This document shows positions 1 to 7,453 of a stretch of 64,000 nt of DNA, piece after piece. The DNA lies in NCBI GenBank assembly GCA_014695325.1, contig JACJNZ010000014.1, positions 124,001-188,000 on the forward strand, in the 5' to 3' direction. A program made the translations under genes and the position numbers. Under the pieces are notes generated by a model. The model ran no database searches. It was given only the letters and a program-made list of their open reading frames with translations, and was not told where the DNA came from. This stretch comes from Cyanobacteria bacterium FACHB-502. Lineage in GTDB: Bacteria; Cyanobacteriota; Cyanobacteriia; Elainellales; Elainellaceae. Numbering within the stretch: position 1 is the stretch's first letter; each line of letters opens with the position of its first letter.

Positions 1-1016
1 TTTTGCCGCACGGCTGCCAGCCCTTCGGAAAAATCTGAGGCAAGCTCAAACTGGGGCGCGATCGCCATTTGTCCGGCATGGTCTACATAGCCCCACTGGC
101 TGCCCACCAGCACGGCTGCCAGCCCTTCGGAAAAATCTGAGGCAAAGTCATACTGAATGGGGACGATCGGCTTGCCCTGCTGATCGATAAACCCCCACTG
201 ACTGCCCTGCCGCACCCGTCCGCGCCCTTCTGAGAAGCTAAATGCTCCGTCAAACTGGGGTGCGATCGCGATGTTGCCCTGTGGATTGATGTAGCCCCAT
301 TTCTCGCCCGCCTTCACCACCGCGAGAGCTTCAGAAAAGCTCCAGGCATCGGCAAACTGCGGGGGAATAATCCAGGCTCCGTCTGGCGCGAGGTAGCCAT
401 ACAAATTGGTCAGCTTTGCCGCCGCTCTCCCTTCGGAAAAGTCTGTCGCCAGCGTATATTGTGGATCGATCGCCAGCGTCCCGTCTGGATTCAAATAGCC
501 GTAAGCTCTGCCCGTTCGCACCACTGCCCGCCCTTCTGAAAAGGGATTTGCGCTGGCATACTGCGGATCGATCACGATGTTGCCCTCCCGATCGATAAAG
601 CCATACAAATCTGCCGTCCGCACCACCGCTCGTGATTCGACAAACGGCGCGACGCCATCCAGGGTTTCATCGGTCTGAATGACGACCTGCCCGGTGCGAT
701 CGATAAAAGCATAGCGATCTTTGATCCGCACCACTGCCAGCCCTTCTGAAAAATTAGAGGCAGCATCAAACTCTAGAATGTCTGAATTCATCGCGATCGT
801 CTCAGCGTTTCCTTCGCTATTGTCTCCTTCGCTGGTGCGAATTCGAGGCAAATAATCAGACGATAAATGATCACGCCGCGCAGCATCACGCTCAACAATA
901 TAGAGCAACGGGTCTGAAAGGTCTGAGTGGCTGAGCGTTTCGATCTTTTGATAGCCGATCGCCAGCAAACCTGCACCAGCGACAAGCCAAACCCAGGCAG
1001 GAAAAGACAGACGCAT
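1..1016 (-). CDS. WG-repeat protein, membrane-anchored or exported (3' end outside window)
   Basis: The frame stays open from an ATG at 1016 to the window edge, so the C-terminus is missing. The N-terminus (MRLSFPAWVWLVAGAGLLAI) reads as a signal anchor or signal peptide. After about 80 residues comes a run of WG (KWG) repeats, each with a core such as WGYINPQGNIAI followed by PQF and a DFSEGLAAV-type segment. I count seven units plus the start of an eighth. Neighbouring units are very similar at DNA level (for example around 9-66 and 113-170), so recent unit duplication is likely. WG-repeat proteins are presumed beta-rich interaction or envelope proteins; no enzymatic role is visible. The gene is divergent from tsaB with an 84-bp gap. 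Family assignment is firm and function is unknown. Confidence 0.85.
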   Translation of the reverse strand, partial: MRLSFPAWVWLVAGAGLLAIGYQKIETLSHSDLSDPLLYIVERDAARRDHLSSDYLPRIRTSEGDNSEGNAETIAMNSDILEFDAASNFSEGLAVVRIKDRYAFIDRTGQVVIQTDETLDGVAPFVESRAVVRTADLYGFIDREGNIVIDPQYASANPFSEGRAVVRTGRAYGYLNPDGTLAIDPQYTLATDFSEGRAAAKLTNLYGYLAPDGAWIIPPQFADAWSFSEALAVVKAGEKWGYINPQGNIAIAPQFDGAFSFSEGRGRVRQGSQWGFIDQQGKPIVPIQYDFASDFSEGLAAVLVGSQWGYVDHAGQMAIAPQFELASDFSEGLAAVRQ

Positions 1017-1100
1017 TTTAGTGGGGGAGGAGCAGGGAATGTATTCCCATGCTAAAGCTATTCTGAAGAATGAAACTGTCTGTATTCACACGAGTTAATC

Positions 1101-1805
1101 TTGCCAGCTACCTTCACGACCCATTCAAACCCGACCTATGCCCTTGCCCTGCATACTGCCAGCTCCGATTTTGGTTTAGCGATCGATAATTTTCAGGGCG
1201 ATTACCCCAAAGAGGGAACAGCTTCGCATCGGCGCAGCCAAACCTGGGACTTAGGGCGCGATCTCTCCACGCATTTGCACGTTTACTTGCAGGAATTCCT
1301 CTTGCCGCAAACCTGGCGCGATTTGATGTTTCTTGCGGTGGCAAAAGGTCCGGGAGGCTTCACAGGCACTCGCATCGGGGTCGTCACCGCCCGAACCCTG
1401 GCACAACAGCTCAACCTACCGCTTTTCCCCATTTCAACCCTTGCTGCCGCAGCCTGGGCAAATCGACCTTCTTTGACCGATGAATCCTCACAACCGATCG
1501 ATCTGGCGATCGAGATGCCCGCTCAACGGGGGGAAGTGCATACAGCAATCTATACCGTTTCTTCAGCAGCTTCAGGACTTCAACCAACCTTGCAGGATTG
1601 TGTGCAGGCGATCGACTCCTGGCAGAATTTTCTCGATCGCTGGGAACGTCCCTACAAGCTAATCAAACTCGAAGACGGACTTGGCGCAACAGCTCCGGCT
1701 CTGTTAGAACTCGCTTATCAGGAATGGCAGAAAGAAGAACGTCCTCATTGGGTAGAGGCAGTTCCGTTTTATGGTCAAAGTCCGGTGAGAGAATCAGAGC
1801 GATAA
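1101..1805 (+). CDS. tsaB: tRNA threonylcarbamoyladenosine biosynthesis protein TsaB
   Basis: TsaB is the catalytically inactive ASKHA-fold partner of TsaD in making t6A37 of ANN-decoding tRNAs. The sequence shows the family pattern: an N-terminal ALALHTASSDFGLA strand-turn, then AVAKGPGGFTGTRIGVVTARTLAQQL, the segment typical of TsaB/YeaZ, and STLAAAAW. The length of 234 aa matches the family. The only start in the right place is TTG at 1101, because the ATG at 1138 is out of frame. The following Uma2 gene starts 35 nt downstream on the same strand, so co-transcription is possible, but a functional link is unlikely. Confidence 0.9.
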   Translation: MPATFTTHSNPTYALALHTASSDFGLAIDNFQGDYPKEGTASHRRSQTWDLGRDLSTHLHVYLQEFLLPQTWRDLMFLAVAKGPGGFTGTRIGVVTARTLAQQLNLPLFPISTLAAAAWANRPSLTDESSQPIDLAIEMPAQRGEVHTAIYTVSSAASGLQPTLQDCVQAIDSWQNFLDRWERPYKLIKLEDGLGATAPALLELAYQEWQKEERPHWVEAVPFYGQSPVRESER

Positions 1806-1839
1806 AATACAAACGATCGCCCTATCGCTCCTGATAACG

Positions 1840-2544
1840 ATGGTTGATACCCCTTCTCAGCAGAAAGTCACCCCTCCGATGCAGATTCCACCCCTGGAAA
1901 GCGGCGATCGTCTGACTCGTCATGAGTTTGAGCGTCGCTATGAGGCAATGCCCCACCTGAAGAAAGCTGAACTGATCGAAGGAGTTGTGTACGTGCCCGC
2001 TGCTCTAAGATTTCGGAGTCATGGTCAACCGCATGGGAATTTGATGACCTGGCTGGGCGTTTACCAAGCATTCACACCCAAGGTTCTAATCGGCGATAAT
2101 CCAACGGTTCGCCTCGATCGGGATAATGAACCTCAGCCGGATGCAGTTTTATTAATTGAGGAAAGCGCAGGCGGGCAAGCTCGGCTCAGTCCTGATGACT
2201 ATATTGAGGGCGCACCCGAACTGGTCGTTGAGGTGGCAGCAAGCAGCGCATCGATCGACCTGGGAGACAAAAAGCGAGCATATCGCCGGAACGGCGTTCA
2301 AGAATATCTAGTCTGGCAGGTGTTCGATCGCAAGATTGATTGGTTTCAGTTAGAGGACGATGATTATTTATCGCTGGCGATCGATGAGCAGGGCATCATT
2401 CAGAGCAGCGTATTTCCTGGCTTGTGGTTAGCGACCTCTGCCTTACTCAACGGAGAAATGCAGCAGGTTTTAGCCGTCTTGCAGCAGGGCATTAATTCAG
2501 AAGAACACCAGCAATTTGTGCAGCAACTTGCCCAGGCGCGTTAA
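1840..2544 (+). CDS. Uma2-family (DUF820) PD-(D/E)XK nuclease-like protein
   Basis: The protein has the Uma2 layout: FERRYEAMPHLKKAELIEGVVY near residues 30-50, then the conserved core QPDAVLLIEE, IEGAPELVVEVAASS and DKKRAYRRNGVQEYLVW. The PD...EVxxxS...K series is the restriction-fold active-site pattern of the family. These genes are abundant in cyanobacterial genomes, their biological role is unresolved, and they behave as mobile or expanding families. A remnant of a second member lies at 10269. Family confident; activity inferred only from the retained motif. Confidence 0.88.
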   Translation: MVDTPSQQKVTPPMQIPPLESGDRLTRHEFERRYEAMPHLKKAELIEGVVYVPAALRFRSHGQPHGNLMTWLGVYQAFTPKVLIGDNPTVRLDRDNEPQPDAVLLIEESAGGQARLSPDDYIEGAPELVVEVAASSASIDLGDKKRAYRRNGVQEYLVWQVFDRKIDWFQLEDDDYLSLAIDEQGIIQSSVFPGLWLATSALLNGEMQQVLAVLQQGINSEEHQQFVQQLAQAR

Positions 2545-2677
2545 GGCGGGATAGAAGAATTTAGCACTGCTTCATCTTTAGAAACACTTTCATACCAGAC
2601 GGAAGCATCCGAACGGATCAGGTTTGAAGTCAATCTCCTGCTTGGTCACAGCATCCATGCCGTTGATGAAGCGAAAT

Positions 2678-2707
2678 GATGCATTAGTGAAGCGTAACGC
2701 ATCCTAC
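2678..2707. repeat. REP-like palindrome, copy 1
   Basis: Imperfect inverted repeat built on GATGCATTAGTGAAGCG / TAACGCATCCTAC, related to the copies at 3219, 4946, 5733 and 25201. It lies between the Uma2 gene and the small anchored protein. The 2545-2831 gap otherwise shows only a perfect palindrome CTTAAGCTTAAG at 2811-2822, just before the next start. Confidence 0.7.
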
Positions 2708-2831
2708 TAGCTGACTCACCAATCAAGAAGAACTGTTCTTCATCTTGTTCTACTTCAAGTGTTACCCAACGTTTGACTTAGCAGGCATGATCTTTGATAT
2801 ACACCGCTACCTTAAGCTTAAGTAACAAGAA

Positions 2832-3209
2832 ATGTTGCGTTTCTCTACAAAGAAGCTAGGTTGCGGATTTCTTGGATTTGCTGTATTGCTCTTGGTGGGA
2901 AACACTTATGGTAAATGGGAGCTTCTAACTTTATTGCATGGCAAAGAGGTTGATGCCCTGCTTCGAGCAAATTCAGATGAATGGATGCTGCCTCCAGAGT
3001 TCTCTAGAGTAGTCGAGTATGACGACCACCGAATCGTTGCGTTTATGGTCGAAACTGGTGCACAAGATATGCTGGTTGAGTTTAAGAAGGACTCACAGGG
3101 GAATTGGGAACGTTCCCGTTATCGTCGATGTATTGTTTCTAATGGAACACCGGGTTGCTTTTTTCCGTGGTATTCGCTCAGGGGGCTAGAGCAGGTAATC
3201 TTCAGGTGA
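2832..3209 (+). CDS. Small membrane-anchored protein of unknown function
   Basis: A 125-aa protein with an N-terminal hydrophobic segment (about residues 10-25, CGFLGFAVLLLVGNTYG) and a soluble remainder with a paired pattern of acidic and aromatic residues and two cysteines (RRCIVSNGTPGC). I recognise no family. Codon use looks ordinary for the window. Its last 91 bp lie antisense to the C-terminal extension of the converging metallopeptidase-like gene. It could be a lipoprotein-like anchored protein, but no clear lipobox is visible. Confidence 0.55.
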   Translation: MLRFSTKKLGCGFLGFAVLLLVGNTYGKWELLTLLHGKEVDALLRANSDEWMLPPEFSRVVEYDDHRIVAFMVETGAQDMLVEFKKDSQGNWERSRYRRCIVSNGTPGCFFPWYSLRGLEQVIFR

Positions 3210-4918
3210 AGAGATCTCGTAGGATGCGTTGGCGACAGCGTAACGCATGATTTAATCTTCGCAAAACTTACAGAACACGCTCGTTCGTCAGCCGAAGCAG
3301 GACGGGTTTTGGTTTGTCGTGGTGGTGTTGTCAGCGGCAACGGGGTCAAGTTCGCTGCTAGTGAGGATGCCGGGTCGATCGTGACGGAGCCTTCCCTGGT
3401 CCCAAAGCCCAGCAGATCGAAGTAAAGGGTGGCGAGGGTATTGGGTTCAACCCCGGTCAGGTCTACGGTAACGGTGCGGGTGTTGTTGGGGTTTTGCCGC
3501 ACAGTGACACCAGTGCCAGCGAAGGTATCACCGCTCTGTTGCAGGTTGAAGAAGGCATCGGTGTTGCTGAGTCCGCTGATTGAACGGACGATCGGGGTGA
3601 GGGTGCGGGCATCAAGCAGGGCGGCTTCAAAGGCATCGCCGGGAGCGTTGTTGCTGCTGTCAAGGTCGGTGCTGACCAGGGTGAATTGCAGTGCTTTTGC
3701 GCCTTCGGGAATGAGGAAGGCCTGGGAGAAGTTGGTCAGGAGCGGGGAGTCTTCGCGCAGGACGGCTTGACCTGCAAGGACTTGTGCTGCTCCACGGGTA
3801 TCCCAGCCAGTGGGGGAGTCGAAGCTGCCGTTCTGAATGCCGATCAGTGCCGGAGCCGTCAGCGGTGAGGTCAGACTCAATTCCCCTGCTCCCTTGCTCC
3901 CCTGCTCCTCTGCCCAGGCACGAATCGTTTCCAGAATTTTCAAATTGAGGGCAGAAGGAAGTTTACGAACACCGGGGGCGAGGGTGGTGTTCATCAGGTC
4001 GTGGGGGAAGAAGCGGGAGTCGAGGTGGGAGCGATCCGGAGTGAGGGGAGCAGTGAAGCCGTTGCCGACAAAGGTGGGTGTGCCGTTGATCGTTTTGACA
4101 TGGGCATCGAATCCGGCATAGCCGTTGATGAAGCCTGCGAGGTGGGCGGTTTCGTGGAGAATGGTGGTGAGCAAGTCGTAGCGACCGAAGGCAGCGGAGC
4201 CGGGGGTGGCGCGGAAGGCAGTATCGATGAGGGTGGTGGAGAATTCGCTGTTGTCCCAGGGAGTGGAGTCGATAAACCAGCCTAAGCCATTGCCGTCAAT
4301 GTCAAGGGTGAGGGTGCCGGAGGTGGGGCGACCTGTAGAGTCGTAGCTGGTGAGAGAGGCTTCTGCGAGTTGACCAGATGGGAGATCGGTAATTTTGAAA
4401 TTAAGGTTAAATGGAGTCGTCTCTCGAAGGAATTCTGTCCAGGTAGGGACAGTAGTGTTTTGGAGACTGAAGTTGTGACTGCTGAGGAATTGTTGCAACG
4501 CTACGCTGCTGGAGAAAGAGACTTTAGCGGAGTCAACTTGCGAGGAGCCAAGTTGCAGGATGCCGAGTTGAGAGGTATTAACCTGAACGGGGCTGATTTG
4601 AGTGGGGCTGATTTGAGTGGGGCTGATTTGAGTGGATATGGATATGCCCAAAGGATCGAGCCTGCTTACAGTGATCTGTCCGATGCCAACCTGAGAAATG
4701 CTAACTTGAGTTGGGCTAACCTTGAATTCGTCGATTTCAATAGATCTGACTTGAGCGGGGCTGACTTGAGCTTCGCTAACTGTGAAGGCACTTACTTTAA
4801 TGACTCCATTCTGATAGGTGCTGACTTCACCAACGTCAAAGGAGGATATAGTCTGGACGGTGCTGATACTGGGTTCGATATGGAGTCCTAAATGATTAGC
4901 AACTTCAGGTTCAGCCAT
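3119..4918 (-). CDS. Metallopeptidase-like protein with Q-(I/V)-S repeat N-terminus
   Basis: The central part is a zinc-peptidase-like domain: LTTILHETAHLAGFINGY gives HExxHxxGF, followed by SHLDSRFFPHDLMN, which resembles a Met-turn region. The metzincin third-ligand position (H or D at HExxHxxGxxH) is Asn here, so catalysis is uncertain. A C-terminal jelly-roll-like region follows (SFDSPTGWDTRG... TVDLTGVEPNTLATLYFDLLG). The N-terminal 150 residues are low-complexity repeats of the type PTQIS/SQV, exactly antisense to the pentapeptide gene at 4475-4891. I chose ATG 4918; an upstream ATG at 5014 would translate a REP-like repeat. The last 80 or so residues read through another REP-like element and the antisense of the neighbouring gene, so the native C-terminus has probably been lost. 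Domain core real; both ends doubtful. Confidence 0.6.
   Translation of the reverse strand: MAEPEVANHLGLHIEPSISTVQTISSFDVGEVSTYQNGVIKVSAFTVSEAQVSPAQVRSIEIDEFKVSPTQVSISQVGIGQITVSRLDPLGISISTQISPTQISPTQISPVQVNTSQLGILQLGSSQVDSAKVSFSSSVALQQFLSSHNFSLQNTTVPTWTEFLRETTPFNLNFKITDLPSGQLAEASLTSYDSTGRPTSGTLTLDIDGNGLGWFIDSTPWDNSEFSTTLIDTAFRATPGSAAFGRYDLLTTILHETAHLAGFINGYAGFDAHVKTINGTPTFVGNGFTAPLTPDRSHLDSRFFPHDLMNTTLAPGVRKLPSALNLKILETIRAWAEEQGSKGAGELSLTSPLTAPALIGIQNGSFDSPTGWDTRGAAQVLAGQAVLREDSPLLTNFSQAFLIPEGAKALQFTLVSTDLDSSNNAPGDAFEAALLDARTLTPIVRSISGLSNTDAFFNLQQSGDTFAGTGVTVRQNPNNTRTVTVDLTGVEPNTLATLYFDLLGFGTREGSVTIDPASSLAANLTPLPLTTPPRQTKTRPASADERACSVSFAKIKSCVTLSPTHPTRSLHLKITCSSPLSEYHGKKQPGVPLETIHRR
3219..3250. 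repeat. REP-like palindrome, copy 2
   Basis: A 32-bp element starting GTAGGATGCGTT and ending GCGTAACGCATGA, nearly identical to the copy at 4946-4977. It is read as part of the C-terminal extension of the minus-strand metallopeptidase-like gene, suggesting the element inserted at or near the original stop codon. Confidence 0.8.
4475..4891 (+). CDS. Pentapeptide-repeat protein
   Basis: The reading frame from GTG 4475 begins TAEELLQRYAAGERDFSGVN, a typical N-terminus of cyanobacterial pentapeptide-repeat proteins, and continues with A(D/N)LxG repeats in two blocks. The GTG has a GGAG motif 9 nt upstream; the frame is open further upstream to 4370 but without family resemblance. A perfect 15-bp tandem triplication lies at 4590-4634 and encodes ADLSG three times. 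Pentapeptide proteins form right-handed quadrilateral beta-helices and usually act as interaction scaffolds. The whole gene is antisense to the repeat half of the minus-strand metallopeptidase-like gene. The N-terminal signature supports this strand as genuinely coding, but both frames are plausible. Confidence 0.65.
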   Translation: MTAEELLQRYAAGERDFSGVNLRGAKLQDAELRGINLNGADLSGADLSGADLSGYGYAQRIEPAYSDLSDANLRNANLSWANLEFVDFNRSDLSGADLSFANCEGTYFNDSILIGADFTNVKGGYSLDGADTGFDMES

Positions 4919-4945
4919 TAAGTTAGCAGTGCGATCGTAGATCTT

Positions 4946-4977
4946 GTAGGATGCGTTAGCGATAGCGTAACGCATGA
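4946..4977. repeat. REP-like palindrome, copy 3 (downstream of RAYT gene)
   Basis: A 32-bp element, GTAGGATGCGTTAGCGATAG then CGTAACGCATGA, with imperfect dyad symmetry. It sits downstream of the RAYT transposase gene; an inverted copy sits upstream at 5733-5764. Confidence 0.85.
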
Positions 4978-5073
4978 CCCAAACCCCGAAACACCCACCC
5001 CAAAACGATAACAACCCTTAGCGCAACATTCCCCTCATCCATCGCCCCCTTCCAAAAACGGCACCCATTCCCC

Positions 5074-5586
5074 CTACATCCCCCAATCCTTCGAGTACAC
5101 CCCCTGCGCCACAAAGCGGTGAAAACTCGAATACTGCCAATCCACTGCCCGCTCGCATAACCCATGCCGCACCGGGTTGTAATGAATATAATCACAGTGC
5201 CGCGCAAAATCCGCCTCATCCCGAATCGTATGCTCCCAAAAGCGTCGCTGCCAAAGATTGCCCTCCTGCCGCTTCTGCCGCGATTCACTCCGGCTTGCTT
5301 GCACCCCCAGCAAGTCTGACCCCTGCCGCGTCACCTCGCTTTTAATCAATCGCCATCGCGTTGCATAATCGCTATCATTCGGCGGCAATGTCCAAATACA
5401 ATGCAAATGGTCAGGCAACAGAACGATCGCCTCGATCGTAAATGGATATTTGGCACCAACCTTGAGCAAAGCCGAGCGTAGGAGCGATCGGGCAATCTCG
5501 CTACAGAGCCAGGGCTGTCTTTGATGCGTGACCTGGGTAAAGAAATACGTGCCGCCTGCAATTTTGCTTCTGCGGTAGTAGGGCAT
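5074..5586 (-). CDS. REP-associated tyrosine transposase (RAYT, Y1/IS200-like)
   Basis: A 170-aa single-domain Y1 transposase. Visible motifs are the HUH-type metal site LLPDHLHCIW and the catalytic-tyrosine segment DYIHYNPVRHGL, preceded by WQRRFWEHTIRDEADF, all characteristic of RAYT proteins. RAYTs are domesticated IS200-family enzymes that bind and cleave REP palindromes. Here the gene is flanked by inverted REP-like elements at 4946-4977 and 5733-5764, as expected for a RAYT unit. The ATG at 5586 gives the canonical N-terminus MPYYRRSKIAGGTYFFTQVT. It appears intact. An overlapping minus-strand frame at 4956-5288 is a shadow. Confidence 0.92.
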   Translation of the reverse strand: MPYYRRSKIAGGTYFFTQVTHQRQPWLCSEIARSLLRSALLKVGAKYPFTIEAIVLLPDHLHCIWTLPPNDSDYATRWRLIKSEVTRQGSDLLGVQASRSESRQKRQEGNLWQRRFWEHTIRDEADFARHCDYIHYNPVRHGLCERAVDWQYSSFHRFVAQGVYSKDWGM

Positions 5587-5596
5587 AGCGTAGGGC

Positions 5597-5631
5597 GGTT
5601 GCTTCGCAGTTCCCCCTTCGGGGTAATCGGG
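5597..5631. repeat. Interspersed element with core GCTTCGCAGTTCCCC, copy 1
   Basis: GCTTCGCAGTTCCCCCTTCG followed by GGGTAAT, with a CCCC/GGGG dyad. Related copies lie at 7421, 17480 and 53949. It sits just upstream of the RAYT gene. Confidence 0.6.
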
Positions 5632-5732
5632 TTTCGTGGAGGAGTATTCCCTGATTCAGCAAATCACGCTTAATTTAATGGGTGCGGACGGTTGAAGAGG
5701 CTTTGCAGTTGAGGGCACTCCACAATGGGAAA

Positions 5733-5764
5733 TCATGCGTTACGCTGACGCTAACGCACCCTAC
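5733..5764. repeat. REP-like palindrome, copy 4 (inverted, upstream of RAYT gene)
   Basis: In reverse complement this reads GTAGGGTGCGTTAGCGTCAG then CGTAACGCATGA, differing from copy 3 at only a few positions. It is in opposite orientation to copy 3, so the RAYT gene is bracketed by inverted elements. Confidence 0.85.
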
Positions 5765-5786
5765 GGTACTCAGACCCTAATCCCTT

Positions 5787-6923
5787 CTAACGCTGCGTAT
5801 TACGCGGATCAAGCGCATCCCGCAAGCCATCCCCCAGCAAATTAAATGCCAGCACTGTCAGCACAATCAAAATGGCAGGTGACCACACCAGCCACGGCTG
5901 CAGCACCAGAATCGAAGCATTAATTGCCAGCGACAGCATATTGCCCCAGGACGGATCGGGCTGCTGAATCCCTAACCCGATCAGGCTCAAAATTGCCTCC
6001 GCCACAATAAAGCTCGGAATCGCCAGCGTTGCCGAAATAATCACATAGGTCGCGGTTTGCGGCAGCACATGGCGCAGGATGATATAGAGCGGTCTGCCAC
6101 CCATCACCTTTGCCGCCTGCACATATTCGCGCTGCTTCAGCGAAAGCACCTGCCCGCGAATTACCCGCGCCAGACCTGACCAGCTCACAAAAGACGTAAT
6201 CAGCGTAATCAGCAAAAATCGCTGCGAGCTGGTCAATCCCGGAGGCAAAACCGCCGCCAGTGCCACCAGCAGATAAATCGCCGGAATCGTCATCAGCACT
6301 TCCACGATGCGCATCAGCACAGCATCGGTAACGCCGCCAAAATAGCCCGAAATGCCGCCCACCAGCAGTCCTAGCGGAAACGAAATCAAAATCCCTACTA
6401 GTCCAATACTGAGACTCACCCGCCCACCGTAAATCAAACGGCTAAATTGATCGCGAGCGGCTTCGTCGGTTCCCAATAGATTTAGCCTGCCCAGACCTGC
6501 TGTGCCAAACAGGTGCAAATTCCCTGGAATGCCGGGAAACAGCTCGACTTCCTCAATTTGAGGATTCGTGAGGGAGAATCGTGTCGGTAAGGGCAGCTTG
6601 ACTTGCAAAAAGCGGTACTCATCGCCCTGCACAAACGGCCGCACCGGAGAGGGCTGACTTCGATCGACCTTCAGCAAGCGATCGCCCGTTTTAAGCTCGA
6701 CCGGACCCTGCGTAGTGGGGTAGACGTGCGGACCGATAAACTGTCCCTGCTCATTGCGCCAGTAGATTTGCGTTGGCGGCAGCAGCGATCCGTCAGCTTG
6801 CGAAGCATAAGGATCGTAGGGCGCAACAAACTCAGCAAGAATCACTACCAGATAAAACAGCAGCAGCACCAGTGCGCCAAACCGCGCCAAACCGTTATTT
6901 TTTAGCTTGTGCCACCAGCTCAT
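5787..6923 (-). CDS. Peptide/nickel-type ABC transporter permease (DppC/OppC family)
   Basis: Inner-membrane permease subunit of an oligopeptide-type importer. The first TM segment is at about residues 14-34, followed by a long periplasmic insert of roughly 115 residues, then the BPD transport core starting NLLGTDEAARDQFSRLIYGGRVSL. The EAA-type loop is seen as EYVQAAKVMGGRPLYIILRHVLP, and the C-terminal signature is ILSLIGLGIQQPDPSWGNML. At 378 aa it is longer than a typical DppC (about 300) because of the insert, which is common in cyanobacterial members. No partner permease, binding protein or ATPase is adjacent. Its start codon overlaps the stop of the DUF3110 gene (ATGA), so the two are translationally coupled. 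Confidence 0.9.
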   Translation of the reverse strand: MSWWHKLKNNGLARFGALVLLLFYLVVILAEFVAPYDPYASQADGSLLPPTQIYWRNEQGQFIGPHVYPTTQGPVELKTGDRLLKVDRSQPSPVRPFVQGDEYRFLQVKLPLPTRFSLTNPQIEEVELFPGIPGNLHLFGTAGLGRLNLLGTDEAARDQFSRLIYGGRVSLSIGLVGILISFPLGLLVGGISGYFGGVTDAVLMRIVEVLMTIPAIYLLVALAAVLPPGLTSSQRFLLITLITSFVSWSGLARVIRGQVLSLKQREYVQAAKVMGGRPLYIILRHVLPQTATYVIISATLAIPSFIVAEAILSLIGLGIQQPDPSWGNMLSLAINASILVLQPWLVWSPAILIVLTVLAFNLLGDGLRDALDPRNTQR

Positions 6924-7303
6924 AGCAGTCCCTCCAGTCGCCGCCGAATTTGCTCTAGCTCAGACATGGGCATTTCTGATTCTGCTTCAGCCGGCTCACC
7001 CGGAGTTCCATCTTCCTGCCATTCGGGTTGTTCGATACTCGATTCGGGCGGCATCAGCAGCGTTCCTTCAGGAACCAGCCTACAGTCGTAGTCTGCGTCT
7101 TGACAGATTTCCTCAATCTCTTCCGAATCAAGCGCCTCAACGTTGGGATTGGGGTAATCTTGTGCTTCTAGCAGTAGCCCAAATCGCGTTGCGTCGTCTT
7201 CAGACTCAAACATGAGAACGGTGTTTCGATCGCCTATCCTCAGCGTATGAATTCCCTCTTCGTTGGTTTGAGCATTCAGAAACAGTAAAACAAAAACACG
7301 CAT
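6920..7303 (-). CDS. DUF3110 domain protein
   Basis: 127 aa. The N-terminal two-thirds, MRVFVLLFLNAQTNEEGIHT through the VLMFESEDDATRFGLLLEAQ segment, is the DUF3110 fold found in cyanobacteria and plastids. The C-terminus is acidic and ends in a short helix (MSELEQIRRRLEGLL). No molecular function is established for the family. It is the first gene of a two-gene unit, overlapping the permease start by 4 nt. Confidence 0.85.
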   Translation of the reverse strand: MRVFVLLFLNAQTNEEGIHTLRIGDRNTVLMFESEDDATRFGLLLEAQDYPNPNVEALDSEEIEEICQDADYDCRLVPEGTLLMPPESSIEQPEWQEDGTPGEPAEAESEMPMSELEQIRRRLEGLL

Positions 7304-7418
7304 AGCGATAAAAGCGATCGAGTTTGGATAATAGACGTTGGGCTAAGGATAATTCTAAGTTTTTGCCCTTTGTTTTGGCTGAATTCTGACCGAAAAGTTT
7401 TTATCGCTGGCTTGTCTC

Positions 7419-7447
7419 CGTATGCTTCGCAGTTTCCCCAAAGCGTA
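7419..7447. repeat. Interspersed element with core GCTTCGCAGTTCCCC, copy 2
   Basis: TATGCTTCGCAGTTTCCCCA then AAGCG, directly upstream of the pgsA start. It keeps the pgsA frame open upstream but is not part of the conserved protein. Confidence 0.55.
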
Positions 7448-7453
7448 TCGCCC

